From Terrabacter tumescens (lineage in GTDB: Bacteria > Actinomycetota > Actinomycetes > Actinomycetales > Dermatophilaceae), in NCBI RefSeq assembly GCF_014646815.1, contig NZ_BMNZ01000010.1:1-64000 (forward strand): 64,000 nt of DNA, in the 5' to 3' direction. Of the stretch, positions 18,719 to 28,417 are shown in pieces. A program made the translations under genes and the position numbers. Each line of letters opens with the position of its first letter. The stretch's first letter is position 1. A model generated the notes under the pieces. That model ran no database searches, had not been told where the DNA came from, and saw nothing but the letters and a program-made list of their open reading frames with translations.

Positions 18719-19864
18719 TCAGCGAGGGCCGAAGGCTGCGGCGACCTCGATCAAGCGCGAGTTGGCCTCGACCTCGCCGATCGTGACGCGCACGCCGTCG
18801 TCGCCGTACTGCCGCACCGTGAGCCCGGCGTCGGAGCACGCCGTGGAGAACGCCGTCGAGTCGGGGCCCAGCGGGAACCACACGAAGTTCGCGTCGGACT
18901 GCGGCAGCCTCCACCCCTGGTCGGCGAGCGCCTGCACGACCCGGTCGCGCTCTGCGACAAGGGACTCCACGCGCTCGTTCAGCTCGTCGAACGCGTCGAG
19001 CGAGGCGATGGCCGCGACCTGCGCGACCGAGTTGACCCCGAAGGGCGTGGCCGTCTTGCGCAGGGCAGCGGCGACGGGAGGGTGCGCGACGGCATACCCC
19101 ACCCGCAGGCCGGCGAGGCCGTACGCCTTGGAGAAGGTGCGCAGGACGACGACGTTGGGGCGGTGGCGCCACACGTCGAGCCCGCGCACGGCCTCGGGGT
19201 CGCGGACGAACTCGACGTACGCCTCGTCGACGACGACGATGACGTCGTCCGGGACCTTGTCGAGGAACGCCTCGAGCTCGGCCTGGTGCACGCACGGACC
19301 GGTCGGGTTGTTCGGCGTGCACACGAGGATGACGCGGGTGCGGTCGGTGATCGCGGCGAACATCGCGTCGAGGCGGTGGCGCGCCTGCTCGTCGAGACCG
19401 ACCATGACCGGCTTGGCACCGGCGAGCTGCGTGACGATCGGGTAGGCCTCGAAGGAGCGCCACGCGAAGACGACCTCGTCTCCGGCGTCGCACGCGGCGT
19501 TGACGATCTGCGCCAGCACGGCGACCGAGCCGGTGCCGGTCGCGATGCACTCAGCCGGCACGTCGAGCGCCTTGGCGAGGCGCTCGGTGAGCGCCGTGAC
19601 GGCCATGTCGGGGTAGCGGTTGACCGTGGTGGCCGCGTCGTCGATGGCGGCGAGCACCGAGGGCAGCGGGCCGTACGGGTTCTCGTTGGACGACAGCTTG
19701 TAGGCCGTCACGCCGGCAGGTGCCGCCGCGGGCTTCCCGGGCTTGTAGTCGGGCATCTGCGCGAGCACCTCGCGCAGGCGGACCGTGGTCGCCGACGCCG
19801 GCGGGGCGGCATACGCCTCCTGCGGGGTGGCACTCTCGGTCACGCTCTCGGTGGTGTCGCTCAT
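18719..19864 (-). CDS. pat: aromatic amino acid / histidinol-phosphate aminotransferase (Pat/HisC2 type)
   Basis: 381 residues. PLP-dependent fold-type I aminotransferase: [13 protein letters not shown] near the N-terminus, [21 protein letters not shown], and the PLP-lysine motif [15 protein letters not shown]. The pattern [12 protein letters not shown] and the overall match to mycobacterial Rv3772 favour Pat, which makes phenylalanine/tyrosine from their keto acids; HisC activity is the alternative. The first ~28 residues are a disordered Thr/Ser/Glu-rich leader. TACAGT ends 6 nt before the ATG at 19864, supporting the start. Divergent from pfkA. Confidence 0.88.
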   Translation of the reverse strand: MSDTTESVTESATPQEAYAAPPASATTVRLREVLAQMPDYKPGKPAAAPAGVTAYKLSSNENPYGPLPSVLAAIDDAATTVNRYPDMAVTALTERLAKALDVPAECIATGTGSVAVLAQIVNAACDAGDEVVFAWRSFEAYPIVTQLAGAKPVMVGLDEQARHRLDAMFAAITDRTRVILVCTPNNPTGPCVHQAELEAFLDKVPDDVIVVVDEAYVEFVRDPEAVRGLDVWRHRPNVVVLRTFSKAYGLAGLRVGYAVAHPPVAAALRKTATPFGVNSVAQVAAIASLDAFDELNERVESLVAERDRVVQALADQGWRLPQSDANFVWFPLGPDSTAFSTACSDAGLTVRQYGDDGVRVTIGEVEANSRLIEVAAAFGPR

Positions 19865-19870
19865 ACCGGA

Positions 19871-19876
19871 ACTGTA
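19871..19876 (-). promoter_or_regulatory. predicted -10 of leaderless pat transcript
   Basis: TACAGT on the minus strand ends 6 nt before the ATG at 19864. Confidence 0.5.
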
Positions 19877-20011
19877 GAGGCAGTGTCCACGGGAGCGACC
19901 GGCCCATGGACGCTCCGCTGACGTGAGGCCCTGTCTGTGGCTAGGCTCACATCGTCGCGTCAGCGCCGCCACGACACCCTGTCTGCTGCCCACTCTCCGA
20001 AAGTCCTATCA

Positions 20012-21100
20012 ATGCGCATCGGCATCCTCACCGGGGGCGGGGACTGTCCCGGCCTCAACGCCGTCATCCGCGGCGCGACCCGCGCCGCCGAGGTCACCTA
20101 CGACAGCACCGTCATCGGCTTCCGCAACGCCTGGCGCGGAGTCATGGACAACGACTACGAGATCCTCGACGTCGACCGGTGCCGCGGCATCCTGCCCCTC
20201 GGTGGCACGATCCTCGGCACGTCGCGCGACCAGCCGTTCGCTCACGAGGACGGCCTCAAGCGCGTGCGCAAGGCCTACGACCGGCACGGCCTCGACGCCA
20301 TCATCGGCATCGGCGGCGAGGGCTCCATGGGAGTCGTCAACCGCCTGCACGAGAACGGCTTCCCCGTCATCGGCGTGCCCAAGACGATCGACAACGACAT
20401 CTCCCTGACGGAGATGACCTTCGGCTTCCAGACGGCCGTGCAGATCTGCACCGACGCCATCGACCGGCTGCACACGACGGCCGAGAGCCACCACCGCGTC
20501 CTCGTCGTCGAGGTCATGGGCCGCCACGTCGGGCACATCGCGATCTGGTCGGGCCTGGCCGGCGGCGCCGCCATCACGCTGGTGCCCGAGGAGCCCTTCG
20601 ACATCGACGAGGTCTGCGAGCGCATCGTCCACCGCCACAAGAAGGGCCGGTTCGCGACGATCGTCGTCGTCGCCGAGGGCGCCCTGCCCAAGGCGGGCAC
20701 CATGGAGATCCCCGCGCCCGAGATCGACAAGTACGGCCACCAGATCCTCGGTGGCATCGGCTCGATCCTCGCCCGCGAGATCCAGGGCCGCACCGGCATC
20801 GAGAGCCGCATGACGGCGCTCGGCCACATCCAGCGCGGCGGGTCGCCCGTCGCCTTCGACCGCGTGCTCGGCACCCGGTTCGGCGTCGCTGCGGTCGAGG
20901 CCGCCCTCGACGGCGCCTGGGGCCAGATGGTCGCGCTGCAGAGGGGTCACATCGAGCGCGTGCCCCTCGCCGACGCCGTCGGCACGCTCAAGACGGTCGA
21001 GCCGGACCTGCTGCGGCTCAACGCGATGTTCCAGCCGCGCATCCCCGGCGACGAGCACCCCGGACTTCCCGTCGACGCGCCCACCCCCGTGGAACACTGA
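20012..21100 (+). CDS. pfkA: 6-phosphofructokinase, group III (predicted ATP-dependent)
   Basis: 362 residues. Phosphorylates fructose 6-phosphate in glycolysis. The nucleotide-binding start is LTGGGDCPGLN. The diagnostic phosphoryl-donor residues are G104 (in GGEGS, 101-105) and K124 (in PKTIDND). Asp104 marks PPi enzymes, whereas Gly104 with Lys124 is the combination of actinobacterial ATP-using group III enzymes. The catalytic TIDND and the F6P-binding MGRHVGH motif are intact. The next gene starts 4 nt after the stop, so they form an operon. No strong ribosome site is visible at the ATG. Confidence 0.92.
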   Translation: MRIGILTGGGDCPGLNAVIRGATRAAEVTYDSTVIGFRNAWRGVMDNDYEILDVDRCRGILPLGGTILGTSRDQPFAHEDGLKRVRKAYDRHGLDAIIGIGGEGSMGVVNRLHENGFPVIGVPKTIDNDISLTEMTFGFQTAVQICTDAIDRLHTTAESHHRVLVVEVMGRHVGHIAIWSGLAGGAAITLVPEEPFDIDEVCERIVHRHKKGRFATIVVVAEGALPKAGTMEIPAPEIDKYGHQILGGIGSILAREIQGRTGIESRMTALGHIQRGGSPVAFDRVLGTRFGVAAVEAALDGAWGQMVALQRGHIERVPLADAVGTLKTVEPDLLRLNAMFQPRIPGDEHPGLPVDAPTPVEH

Positions 21101-21104
21101 GCGC

Positions 21105-21482
21105 ATGCTCCTCAACTTCGCGTTGCAGACGGTGATCAACGCCGTCGCCCTGTGGGTGGCCGCGTGGGCCATCCCCGGCATCACCTTCGGCGGCGACACC
21201 ACCGGTCAGGTCGTCAAGACGGTCGTCATCGTCGCCCTGATCTTCGGCATCGTGAACGCCTTCATCAAGCCGCTGCTCAAGCTGATCTCGCTGCCGCTGA
21301 TCATCCTGACGCTGGGGCTGTTCGTCTTCATCGTCAACGCCCTGATGCTCGAGCTGACGTCGTGGCTGGCCGGCAAGTTCGACCTCGCCTTCCACGTCGA
21401 CCACTTCTTCTGGGACGCCGTCTTCGGCGCGCTCATCGTCACCTTCGTGTCGATGATCCTCAGCTTCATCAAGACCGACTGA
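21105..21482 (+). CDS. phage_holin_4_2 / YvlD-like small membrane protein
   Basis: 125 residues with four hydrophobic helices: an N-terminal one (LQTVINAVALWVAAWAIPGI), then VVIVALIFGIVNAFIKPLLKLISLPL, LGLFVFIVNALML and a C-terminal FGALIVTFVSMILSF. The NAFIKPLLK...LPL motif is characteristic of the YvlD/DUF360-like family named after phage holins; these are chromosomal envelope proteins, not lysis genes. It is coupled to pfkA by a 4-nt gap. A strong terminator hairpin follows. Confidence 0.85.
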   Translation: MLLNFALQTVINAVALWVAAWAIPGITFGGDTTGQVVKTVVIVALIFGIVNAFIKPLLKLISLPLIILTLGLFVFIVNALMLELTSWLAGKFDLAFHVDHFFWDAVFGALIVTFVSMILSFIKTD

Positions 21483-21566
21483 GGTCCCCTCCGTCGCTCG
21501 TAGACGTGGAGCCGGGGAGCTGCCGTGGCCGTGAGCATGCGAGCGGCTCCGGCAGGTCAATCCGGA

Positions 21567-21610
21567 ATGCCGTGAGCCCGCCTTCCGTCCGGAGGGCGGG
21601 CTCACGGCAT
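21567..21610 (+). terminator. 16-bp terminator-like hairpin carrying a GGCAT repeat word
   Basis: Perfect arms ATGCCGTGAGCCCGCC (21567-21582) and its complement (21595-21610) with a 12-nt loop. It lies between the pfkA operon and the convergent pxpC. The right arm runs into CGGCATAC, linking it to the dispersed repeat. Confidence 0.8.
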
Positions 21611-21640
21611 ACGACCCTTCCCAGACGCGGCCGCGGGGCG

Positions 21641-22501
21641 TCAGAGCAGCGGGCGCTGGAGCGCGAAGCGCAGCGGCTGACCGGGCCGCGCCTGCGCGGC
21701 GAGCGGCACGTCCTCGGGGTGCACGACGGCGACGACGGGATAGCCACCGGTGACGGGGTGGTCGGCGAGGAAGATGACCGGGCGGCCGTCCGGCGGCACC
21801 TGCACGGCGCCCTCGACGATGCCCTCGGACGGCAGCTCGTGGGTGCGCCCCCGCGTCAGCGCCGGGCCCTCGAGCCGCAGCCCGATCCGGTCGGATGCCG
21901 CGGTCACCTCGTAGGCGGCGCGTCCCAGACGGGTGAGCGAGTCGTCGGTGAACCAGTCGGCGCGCGGGCCGGGGACGGCGCGCAGCACGACCTCGTCGGG
22001 GAGCGGAGCCACCGCGGCGTGGTCGACGCCGGGCATCGGACCCGCGGGCCGGCCCAGCTCTACGGTGTCGCCGTCGCGCAACGGGGCCGGGCCCAGGCGC
22101 GAGAGCAGGTCGGTGGCGGCCGACCCGAGCACGAGCTCGCACGCCACGCCACCGCGCAGCGCCAGGTAGGTGCGCACGCCGCGGGTCGGCATCCCCAGCT
22201 CGAGCACCTGACCCGCCCTGACCGTGACGGGAGTGCAGCCGGCGTGCGCGCGGCCGTCGACGCACAGCGGTGCCGGGGCGCCGGTGACGGCCACTGTGGC
22301 CGCCTCGGTGAAGCGCAGGACGAGACCGCCGAACGTCGTCTCGAGCGCCGGCGCGCCCTCCGGGTTGCCGACCAGCCGGTTGGCGAGGCGCAGGCTCGGG
22401 CGGTCGACGGCGCCGGAGCGACCGACGCCCAGGTGCGCGAGCCCGGGACGGCCGAGGTCCTGGAGCGTCGTCAGCGGACCGGCCCGCAGCACCTCGATCA
22501 C
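21641..22501 (-). CDS. pxpC: 5-oxoprolinase subunit C (biotin-dependent carboxyltransferase-like, KipA/AHS2)
   Basis: 286 residues. AHS2 domain: begins IEVLRAGPLTTLQDLGRPG, with GVGRSGAVD and later SDRIGLRLEGP, HELPSEGIVEGAVQVPPDG and DHPVTGGYP, all family hallmarks. With PxpA and PxpB it hydrolyses 5-oxoproline to glutamate using ATP, repairing a metabolic damage product. The GTG at 22501 overlaps the pxpB stop (GTGA). It is last in the pxpABC operon. Confidence 0.92.
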   Translation of the reverse strand: MIEVLRAGPLTTLQDLGRPGLAHLGVGRSGAVDRPSLRLANRLVGNPEGAPALETTFGGLVLRFTEAATVAVTGAPAPLCVDGRAHAGCTPVTVRAGQVLELGMPTRGVRTYLALRGGVACELVLGSAATDLLSRLGPAPLRDGDTVELGRPAGPMPGVDHAAVAPLPDEVVLRAVPGPRADWFTDDSLTRLGRAAYEVTAASDRIGLRLEGPALTRGRTHELPSEGIVEGAVQVPPDGRPVIFLADHPVTGGYPVVAVVHPEDVPLAAQARPGQPLRFALQRPLL

Positions 22502-23127
22502 GGGTCGCGCCTCGTGAAGCGCACGCGGGTGCCCGGAGCGAGCAGGGCCGGAGGCTGTCGGTCGAGGTCCCACAGCGGTGCCTCGGTGCGGCCGATGAGC
22601 TGCCACCCGCCCGGCCCTTCCTGCGGGTAGATGCCGGTGAACTCGCCCGCCAGGGCGACGGAGCCGCGGGGGACGCGGGTGCGCGGGGTGCCCCGGCGCG
22701 GGACGACGAGGGCGGCGTCTCCCCCGACGAGGTAGGCGAAGCCCGGCGCGAAACCGGTGAACGCCACGCGGTAGGTGGCCGCGCCGTGGCGCCGCACGAC
22801 CTCCTCCACCGACAGGCCGGACAGGCGCGCGACCTCGTCCAGGTCGTCCCCGTCGTAGGTCACGGCCACCTCGACCTCGTGGTCGGGCCGCTCGTGGTCG
22901 GCCGCGCGCACGTCGAGGGACGCCAGCGCCTCTGCGACCCGGCTGTGCGAGGAGGTGTCGTCGAACGTGACGAGCACCGTCCGGGCCGCGGGCACGAGGT
23001 CGACGACGCCGGGGAGCGCGCCCCCGGCGCGGGCCTCCTCGAGCGTGCGGTGGAGGGCCATCACCTGGGGCAGGTCGTCGCACTCGACGAGGAGCCCGCG
23101 GTGTCCAGCCGCCAGCAGGCGCGTCAT
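22498..23127 (-). CDS. pxpB: 5-oxoprolinase subunit B (KipI/AHS1)
   Basis: 209 residues. AHS1 (allophanate hydrolase subunit 1-like) domain: VAFTGFAPGFAYLVG, RRGTPRTRVPRGSVALAGEFTGIYP and GGWQLIGRT are hallmark segments of the cyclophilin-like fold. It partners PxpC in ATP-dependent phosphorylation of 5-oxoproline. The start overlaps the pxpA stop by one base (TGATG) and its stop overlaps the pxpC start, so the operon is tightly coupled. Confidence 0.92.
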   Translation of the reverse strand: MTRLLAAGHRGLLVECDDLPQVMALHRTLEEARAGGALPGVVDLVPAARTVLVTFDDTSSHSRVAEALASLDVRAADHERPDHEVEVAVTYDGDDLDEVARLSGLSVEEVVRRHGAATYRVAFTGFAPGFAYLVGGDAALVVPRRGTPRTRVPRGSVALAGEFTGIYPQEGPGGWQLIGRTEAPLWDLDRQPPALLAPGTRVRFTRRDP

Positions 23128-23894
23128 CAGGGCACGGCCGTGAACGGGCGGAGCGCGACGCCGGCGTCGTCGACCGCGCGACGCACGGCGTGCGCCATCT
23201 CGACGGCGCCGGGGGTGTCACCGTGGATGCAGATCGACTGTGCCTCAACGGAGATCGTGGTCCCGTCGATGGCGACGACCGTGCACTCCGTGGCCATCTG
23301 GACGCAGCGGCGCGCGACCACGTCGGCGTCGTGGATGACGGCCCCCGGCTCACGGCGCGGGACGAGCAGGCCCTCGGGCGTGTAGGCACGGTCGGCGAAG
23401 GCCTCGGCGACCGCGGTCAGACCGTCGGCCTCGGCGCGGACGAGCAGCTCGGAGCCGGCGAGGCCCAGCACCGGCATCGACCGGTCGAAGAGGGCGACCG
23501 CCTCGGTGACCGCGCCGGCCGTCACGGGGTTGCTCGCTGCCGCGTTGTAGAGGGCGCCGTGCGGCTTGACGTAGCTGACGCGGGCCCCTTCGACGCCGGC
23601 GATGCCGTGCAGGGCCGCGATCTGGTAGATCAGCTCGTCGACGAGCTCGGCCGGGTCCATCTCGATGTGGCGACGGCCGAAGCCCGCGAGGTCGCGGTAA
23701 CCCACCTGGGCGCCGACGGCCACGCCGAGCTGCGCGGCGCGGGCGCACACCCGCCGCAGGATGCTGGGGTCGCCGGCGTGGAAGCCGCAGGCCACGTTGG
23801 CGCTCGTGACGACGCGGAGCATGGCCTCGTCGTCGCCGAGGGTCCACCGGCCGAAGCCCTCGCCGATGTCGCTGTTGAGGTCGATGGCGCTCAT
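23127..23894 (-). CDS. pxpA: 5-oxoprolinase subunit A (LamB/YcsF family)
   Basis: 255 residues. The N-terminal LNSDIGEGFGRW...MLRVVTSANVACGFHAGDP and the later YVKPHGALYN are the conserved catalytic segments of the LamB/YcsF TIM-like barrel. It is first in pxpABC. TACGGT lies 7 nt upstream of the ATG at 23894 with no ribosome site, so the message may be leaderless. The divergent neighbour is sbcD. Confidence 0.93.
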   Translation of the reverse strand: MSAIDLNSDIGEGFGRWTLGDDEAMLRVVTSANVACGFHAGDPSILRRVCARAAQLGVAVGAQVGYRDLAGFGRRHIEMDPAELVDELIYQIAALHGIAGVEGARVSYVKPHGALYNAAASNPVTAGAVTEAVALFDRSMPVLGLAGSELLVRAEADGLTAVAEAFADRAYTPEGLLVPRREPGAVIHDADVVARRCVQMATECTVVAIDGTTISVEAQSICIHGDTPGAVEMAHAVRRAVDDAGVALRPFTAVP

Positions 23895-23901
23895 GGGCCG
23901 G

Positions 23902-23907
23902 ACCGTA
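23902..23907 (-). promoter_or_regulatory. predicted -10 of leaderless pxpA transcript
   Basis: TACGGT on the minus strand ends 7 nt before the ATG at 23894. Confidence 0.45.
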
Positions 23908-24173
23908 CCGCCGTGCCGACGAGAGGGTCGACCGGGGCCACGGGCGGGGTCGGGCTCATGTCGGCTGCTCCTGACGCCTGGCGATGACGAAGGTGGACAC
24001 GACCATGGACGACGATAACCGCCGGCGAGCAGCGTGCACCTCTCCGCGATGTTCGAGGGCCTGCAGGCCGAGCTGCGCCCCGGCCTCCCCGGACTGCCCG
24101 ACGCGCAGGCCGTGCACTCGGGCCGCGCCACGCCCACCGGGGTGTCGGTGGTGAGGGTGTCGGCGCAGGGTCC

Positions 24174-24179
24174 TACCGT
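24174..24179 (+). promoter_or_regulatory. predicted -10 of leaderless sbcD transcript
   Basis: TACCGT ends 6 nt before the ATG at 24186; no Shine-Dalgarno sequence is visible. Confidence 0.5.
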
Positions 24180-24185
24180 CGTGGC

Positions 24186-25382
24186 ATGCGGTTGCTCCAC
24201 ACCTCCGACTGGCACCTCGGGCGCACGCTCCACGGCGTGAACCTCCACGAGGCGCAGACGGCTGTCCTGGAGCGCATCTGCGAGCTCGTCGAGGACCCTC
24301 CCGACGGGGTGCCGATCGACGCCGTGCTCGTCGCCGGTGACGTCTACGACCGCGGCGTGCCGCCCGTCGAGTCGGTGCAGCTCTTCGAGTGGACCCTCTC
24401 GCGGCTGTCGGCGGTGACGACGGTCGTCGTCACCTCGGGCAACCACGACTCGGCGATCCGCCTCGGCTACGGCGCGGGACTCTTCCGCGACAGCATCCGC
24501 ATGGTCACCGACCTCGGCCAGCTCGACCTGCCGATGCTGCTCGAGGGCAGCGACGGCGTGCGGGTCGCGGTCTACGGCATCCCCTACCTCGACCCCGACC
24601 ACGCGCGAGTTGCGCTGGCCGGTGGCAGGGAGCCGCTGCCGCGCTCGCACCAGGCCGTCGTCGGGGCTGCCTGCGACCGCATCCGCGCCGACCTCGCCGA
24701 CCGCCCGGGCGTGCGCTCGGTCGTGCTGGCGCACGCCTTCGTCGCGGGCGCCGAGCCGAGCGACTCCGAGCGCTCGATCATGGTCGGCGGCGTCGACCGC
24801 GTGGCCGGCACCGTCTTCCACGACATCGACTACGCCGCGCTGGGGCACCTGCACGGTCCGCAGGCTCCCGACTCGGCCGAGGGGTCGGTCGTGCGCTACT
24901 CCGGCTCGCCGCTGCGCTACTCCTTCTCCGAGCAGGACCAGCAGAAGGTCGTCCTGCTCGTCGACCTCGACGCGTCGGGGCCGGCTCGCGTGACGCCCGT
25001 CGAGGTCGTGCAGCCGCGCACGATGGCGACGCTGCGCGGGTGCCTCGACGAGCTGCTCGAGTCGCCGACGTTCGCCGGGGCCGAGTCCGCGTGGGTGCGC
25101 ATCACGATCACCGACCGGGTGCGACCCGACTCGCTCATGGACCGGCTCAAGTCCCGCTTCCCGCACGCCCTGCAGGTCTTCCACGAGCCCGAAGGCGCCA
25201 TCGACCGCGGCAGGTCGGGCACCACGGTCGTCAGCGAGCGCGACCCGCGCGAGCTCGGCTCCGACTTCATCGCCTACGTCACCAAGGCCGAGGCGAGCGG
25301 CGGCGAGGTCGACGTCTTCGAGGCGGGCTTCGAGGCTGCGGTCCGGGCCCAGCACCGCGCCGAGGCGCAGGAGGTGGGCTGA
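24186..25382 (+). CDS. sbcD: exonuclease SbcD (Mre11-type nuclease subunit)
   Basis: 398 residues. Metallophosphoesterase nuclease: SDWHLG (residues 7-12), GDVYDRG, TSGNHDS, a LAHAF histidine motif and GHLHGPQ give the two-metal active site. The C-terminal part is the capping/SbcC-interaction region. With SbcC it cleaves DNA hairpins and processes blocked double-strand ends. The stop is separated from the sbcC start by a single base, indicating coupling. Confidence 0.95.
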   Translation: MRLLHTSDWHLGRTLHGVNLHEAQTAVLERICELVEDPPDGVPIDAVLVAGDVYDRGVPPVESVQLFEWTLSRLSAVTTVVVTSGNHDSAIRLGYGAGLFRDSIRMVTDLGQLDLPMLLEGSDGVRVAVYGIPYLDPDHARVALAGGREPLPRSHQAVVGAACDRIRADLADRPGVRSVVLAHAFVAGAEPSDSERSIMVGGVDRVAGTVFHDIDYAALGHLHGPQAPDSAEGSVVRYSGSPLRYSFSEQDQQKVVLLVDLDASGPARVTPVEVVQPRTMATLRGCLDELLESPTFAGAESAWVRITITDRVRPDSLMDRLKSRFPHALQVFHEPEGAIDRGRSGTTVVSERDPRELGSDFIAYVTKAEASGGEVDVFEAGFEAAVRAQHRAEAQEVG

Positions 25383-25383
25383 C

Positions 25384-28377
25384 GTGCAGATGCACCACCT
25401 GTCCATGACGGCCATCGGGCCGTATGCCGGCACGGAGGTCATCGACTTCACCACCGTCGGGCGCGCCGGCCTCTTCCTGCTCGAGGGCCCGACGGGGTCC
25501 GGCAAGTCGACGATCATCGACGCCATCACCTTCGCGCTCTACGGCAAGGTCGCGCAGGCCTCCGCCGACGTCGAGCGCATCCATTCCCACCACGCCGACC
25601 CGCGCACCGTGCCCGTGGTGGTGCTCGTCTTCGAGACCCAGTCGGGGCTCTACCGCGTGCAGCGCACGCCTCGCTTCGAGCGGCCCAAGTCGCGCGGCGA
25701 GGGCACGACCGTGCAGCAGCCGACCATCAAGCTGTGGCGGCTGCAGACCCCCGACGACCTCGAGGGCGGCGACCTGCTCTCGACCAACATCGGCGACTGC
25801 GACGACGAGATCACCCGCGCCGTCGGCCTGACCCGCGACCAGTTCGTGCAGACGGTGATCCTGCCGCAGGGTGAGTTCGCAACCTTCCTGCGCGCCCGGT
25901 CCGAGGACAAGGGCAAGCTCCTCGAGAAGGTCTTCGGCACGGCGTTCTTCCGGCGGGTCCAGGACGAGATCGTCGAGGCGGGCCGCGTCGCCCAGGCCCG
26001 GCGGCAGTCCGCCGTCGACGAGATCCGTCTCGCCGTGCACGCCCTCGCCGTCTCGGCCGGTCTCGAGACCCAGCGCCGCGACGTGCTCGAGGCCCTGAGT
26101 CGCACCGCTCCTGAGTCCCTCGACGCCGAGCTGGCCCAGGTCGTCGACGAGCTGACGACCCGCGAGCGCCACGCCGGCAAGGCGAGCCGCGAGGCCATCG
26201 AGACCCACAAGCAGATGGCCGACATGGTCAGCGACGCGCGGCTGCGCATGCAGCGCCGCGAGCGCCTCCTCCAGCTGCAGCAGCAGGAGCACGACCTCGG
26301 CAAGCAGGCGGTGGCCTTCCAGCAGCTCGGCGAGGAGGTGGCCCGGGCTCGACAGGCCCGGCCCGTCGCCGGCGCCGTGCGCACCCTGGCCCAGTCCGAG
26401 GCCGCCCTCAAGCGGTCCGAGGCAGCCCTGACGCAGGCCCGTGCGCACGTCGACGCGGCGCTGCGGGACCACGGTCCCGCCGCTCTGCGCGAGGCGGCTG
26501 CGCAGGCCCGCGAGGTCGTCGGCTCGCTGACCGGCGCGATCACGCTCGAGGACGCCCTGCCCGGCCGCCTCGCACAGCTGAGGCAGCTGCGCGAGCGGCT
26601 CGACGGCCTGCACCGGTCGGTGACCGCCGTGACGACCGAGCTCGAGGCCCTCCCCCTGACGATCGCGACGCACGAGGAGGCGCTGACCGAGGGCCGACGC
26701 GTCGCCGCACTCCTCGACGGACGCGCGCACGAGGGCGAGCGGGCCAAGGAGAGGCTCGAGGCCGCCGTCGCGCACGAGGCCGCCCTGGCCCGCGTGCCGC
26801 GCGCCGAGGCGGTGGCGACCGAGGCCCTGTCGGCTGTCGCGACCGCCGAGACCGCCCTGGCCGGGCTGCGCCGGGCTCGCATCGACGGCATCGCCGGTGA
26901 GCTCGGGCTCTCCCTCGTTGCGGGCGACCCGTGCCCCGTGTGCGGGTCGCCCGAGCATCCCTCGCCGGCCCACCCGACCCTCGATGCCGTGACCCCTGAG
27001 CAGATCGAGTCCGAGGAGGGTCGCGTCGTCCGCCTTCGTGAGCAGGCGGCCCTCGCGGCCGAGGCCCTCGGCAACCTCCGGTCCGAGGTGCGTGAGCTGG
27101 CGGCCCGGTGCGACGGGCTCGACGTCGCCAGCGCCCGGTCGCGCGCGGAGGCCGCGGCCCGCGATCTCGCGGAGTCGGTGCGGGCGCGCGCCGACGTCGA
27201 GGCGGGAGCTGCTCGCCTGACCGAGCTGCGCGACCGCGTCGACACCCTCTCCGCGCAGGCAGGCCGCCTCGGCGCCGACCTCGCCCGCACCGAGCAGTCG
27301 GCCACCGACCTCGAGGCGCGCATCGCCGAGGAGACGTCCGTCGTCGAGGTCGCTCGCGACGGTCACCCCAGCGTCACGGCCCGGCGCGACGACCTCGTCG
27401 CCCGCGCCGCTCGCATCGACGCCCTCGTCGACGCGCTCGGCCAGCGCGACGTCGCGGCCGCGTCGGTCGCCGAGGACACCGCGGCGCGCGACGCCGACCT
27501 CGCCCAGTTCGGCTTCGCCGACGTCGCAGAGTGGATGGCGGCCGACCGCGGCGCCGAATGGATCAACGCCAAGACCCGCGAGATCGCCGAGTTCGAGCGC
27601 GACTGCACCCAGGTCCGGGCCGGCCTCACCGGCCCCGAGCTCGCCGACGTCCAGCTCGACGCCCTCTTCGACGACATCGAGCAGCTCGAGGCCCTCGCCG
27701 CCGCGGCCAAGAAGGAGATGGAGGCCGCGACCAACGAGCACGGCAGCCTCCGCGACCAGGTGACCCGCACCAAGCGACGGGTGACCGACGTGCGCGAGGC
27801 GATGGCCCGCAACGCCGCCGTCATCGCCGAGACCGCCGACGCCGTGCGGGTCGGCCAGCTCGTCGCCGGCAACGGCGACAACCAGCTCAACCTCGACCTC
27901 GCCAAGTACGTCCTCATCCGGCGCTTCACCGAGGTGCTCTCGGCGGCCAACACCGAGCTCGGCCGCTTCTCCGGCGGCCGCTACACGCTCGAGCACACCG
28001 ACGCGAAGAAGGGCAACGCCAAGTCGGGTCTCGGGGTGCGCGTGCACGACATGCACACCAACCAGGTCCGCGAGGTCGGCACGCTCTCGGGCGGCGAGAC
28101 CTTCTACGTCTCGCTGTCCCTCGCTCTCGCGCTGGCCGAGGTGGTGCGGGCCGAGTCCGGGGGCGTCGACCTCGGCACGCTCTTCGTCGACGAGGGCTTC
28201 GGCACCCTCGACCCCGACGTGCTCGACGACGTCATGCACACCCTCGAGGGACTGCGCGAGGGCGGACGCACCGTCGGCATCGTCAGCCACGTGACCGAGC
28301 TGAAGTCCCGGGTCGCCGACCGCATCGAAGTGCTCGTCAAGCCCGACCGCACGAGCACCCTGCGCATCACCGCCTGA
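25384..28377 (+). CDS. sbcC: exonuclease SbcC (Rad50-type ATPase subunit)
   Basis: 997 residues. SMC-like ATPase: Walker A GPTGSGKST about residue 35-43, long coiled-coil arms, a zinc hook CPVC near residue 518, then the signature LSGGETFYVSLSLALALAE and Walker B LFVDEGFGTLDPD at the C-terminus. Both ATPase halves and the hook are intact. It forms the SbcCD complex with the preceding gene and controls nuclease access to DNA ends. The GTG start is chosen because it is one base after the sbcD stop. Confidence 0.95.
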   Translation: MQMHHLSMTAIGPYAGTEVIDFTTVGRAGLFLLEGPTGSGKSTIIDAITFALYGKVAQASADVERIHSHHADPRTVPVVVLVFETQSGLYRVQRTPRFERPKSRGEGTTVQQPTIKLWRLQTPDDLEGGDLLSTNIGDCDDEITRAVGLTRDQFVQTVILPQGEFATFLRARSEDKGKLLEKVFGTAFFRRVQDEIVEAGRVAQARRQSAVDEIRLAVHALAVSAGLETQRRDVLEALSRTAPESLDAELAQVVDELTTRERHAGKASREAIETHKQMADMVSDARLRMQRRERLLQLQQQEHDLGKQAVAFQQLGEEVARARQARPVAGAVRTLAQSEAALKRSEAALTQARAHVDAALRDHGPAALREAAAQAREVVGSLTGAITLEDALPGRLAQLRQLRERLDGLHRSVTAVTTELEALPLTIATHEEALTEGRRVAALLDGRAHEGERAKERLEAAVAHEAALARVPRAEAVATEALSAVATAETALAGLRRARIDGIAGELGLSLVAGDPCPVCGSPEHPSPAHPTLDAVTPEQIESEEGRVVRLREQAALAAEALGNLRSEVRELAARCDGLDVASARSRAEAAARDLAESVRARADVEAGAARLTELRDRVDTLSAQAGRLGADLARTEQSATDLEARIAEETSVVEVARDGHPSVTARRDDLVARAARIDALVDALGQRDVAAASVAEDTAARDADLAQFGFADVAEWMAADRGAEWINAKTREIAEFERDCTQVRAGLTGPELADVQLDALFDDIEQLEALAAAAKKEMEAATNEHGSLRDQVTRTKRRVTDVREAMARNAAVIAETADAVRVGQLVAGNGDNQLNLDLAKYVLIRRFTEVLSAANTELGRFSGGRYTLEHTDAKKGNAKSGLGVRVHDMHTNQVREVGTLSGGETFYVSLSLALALAEVVRAESGGVDLGTLFVDEGFGTLDPDVLDDVMHTLEGLREGGRTVGIVSHVTELKSRVADRIEVLVKPDRTSTLRITA

Positions 28378-28417
28378 CCCTCCCGCCCTCCGCCCTTCCG
28401 TCCGACCCGCCCAACCT

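Noticed and set aside
21105-21482. Phage holin gene, hence a prophage remnant
   Set aside because: The family name is historical; the protein is a chromosomal YvlD-like membrane protein in an operon with pfkA, and no other phage gene is present.
24034-24185. Small gene upstream of sbcD
   Set aside because: The frame continues into sbcD in another phase, has no ribosome site, and occupies the promoter region of sbcD.
25279-28290. 1003-codon minus-strand frame opposite sbcC
   Set aside because: Composition is Leu/Gly/Val/Asp/Glu low-complexity with no motif; SbcC on the plus strand has all catalytic motifs.
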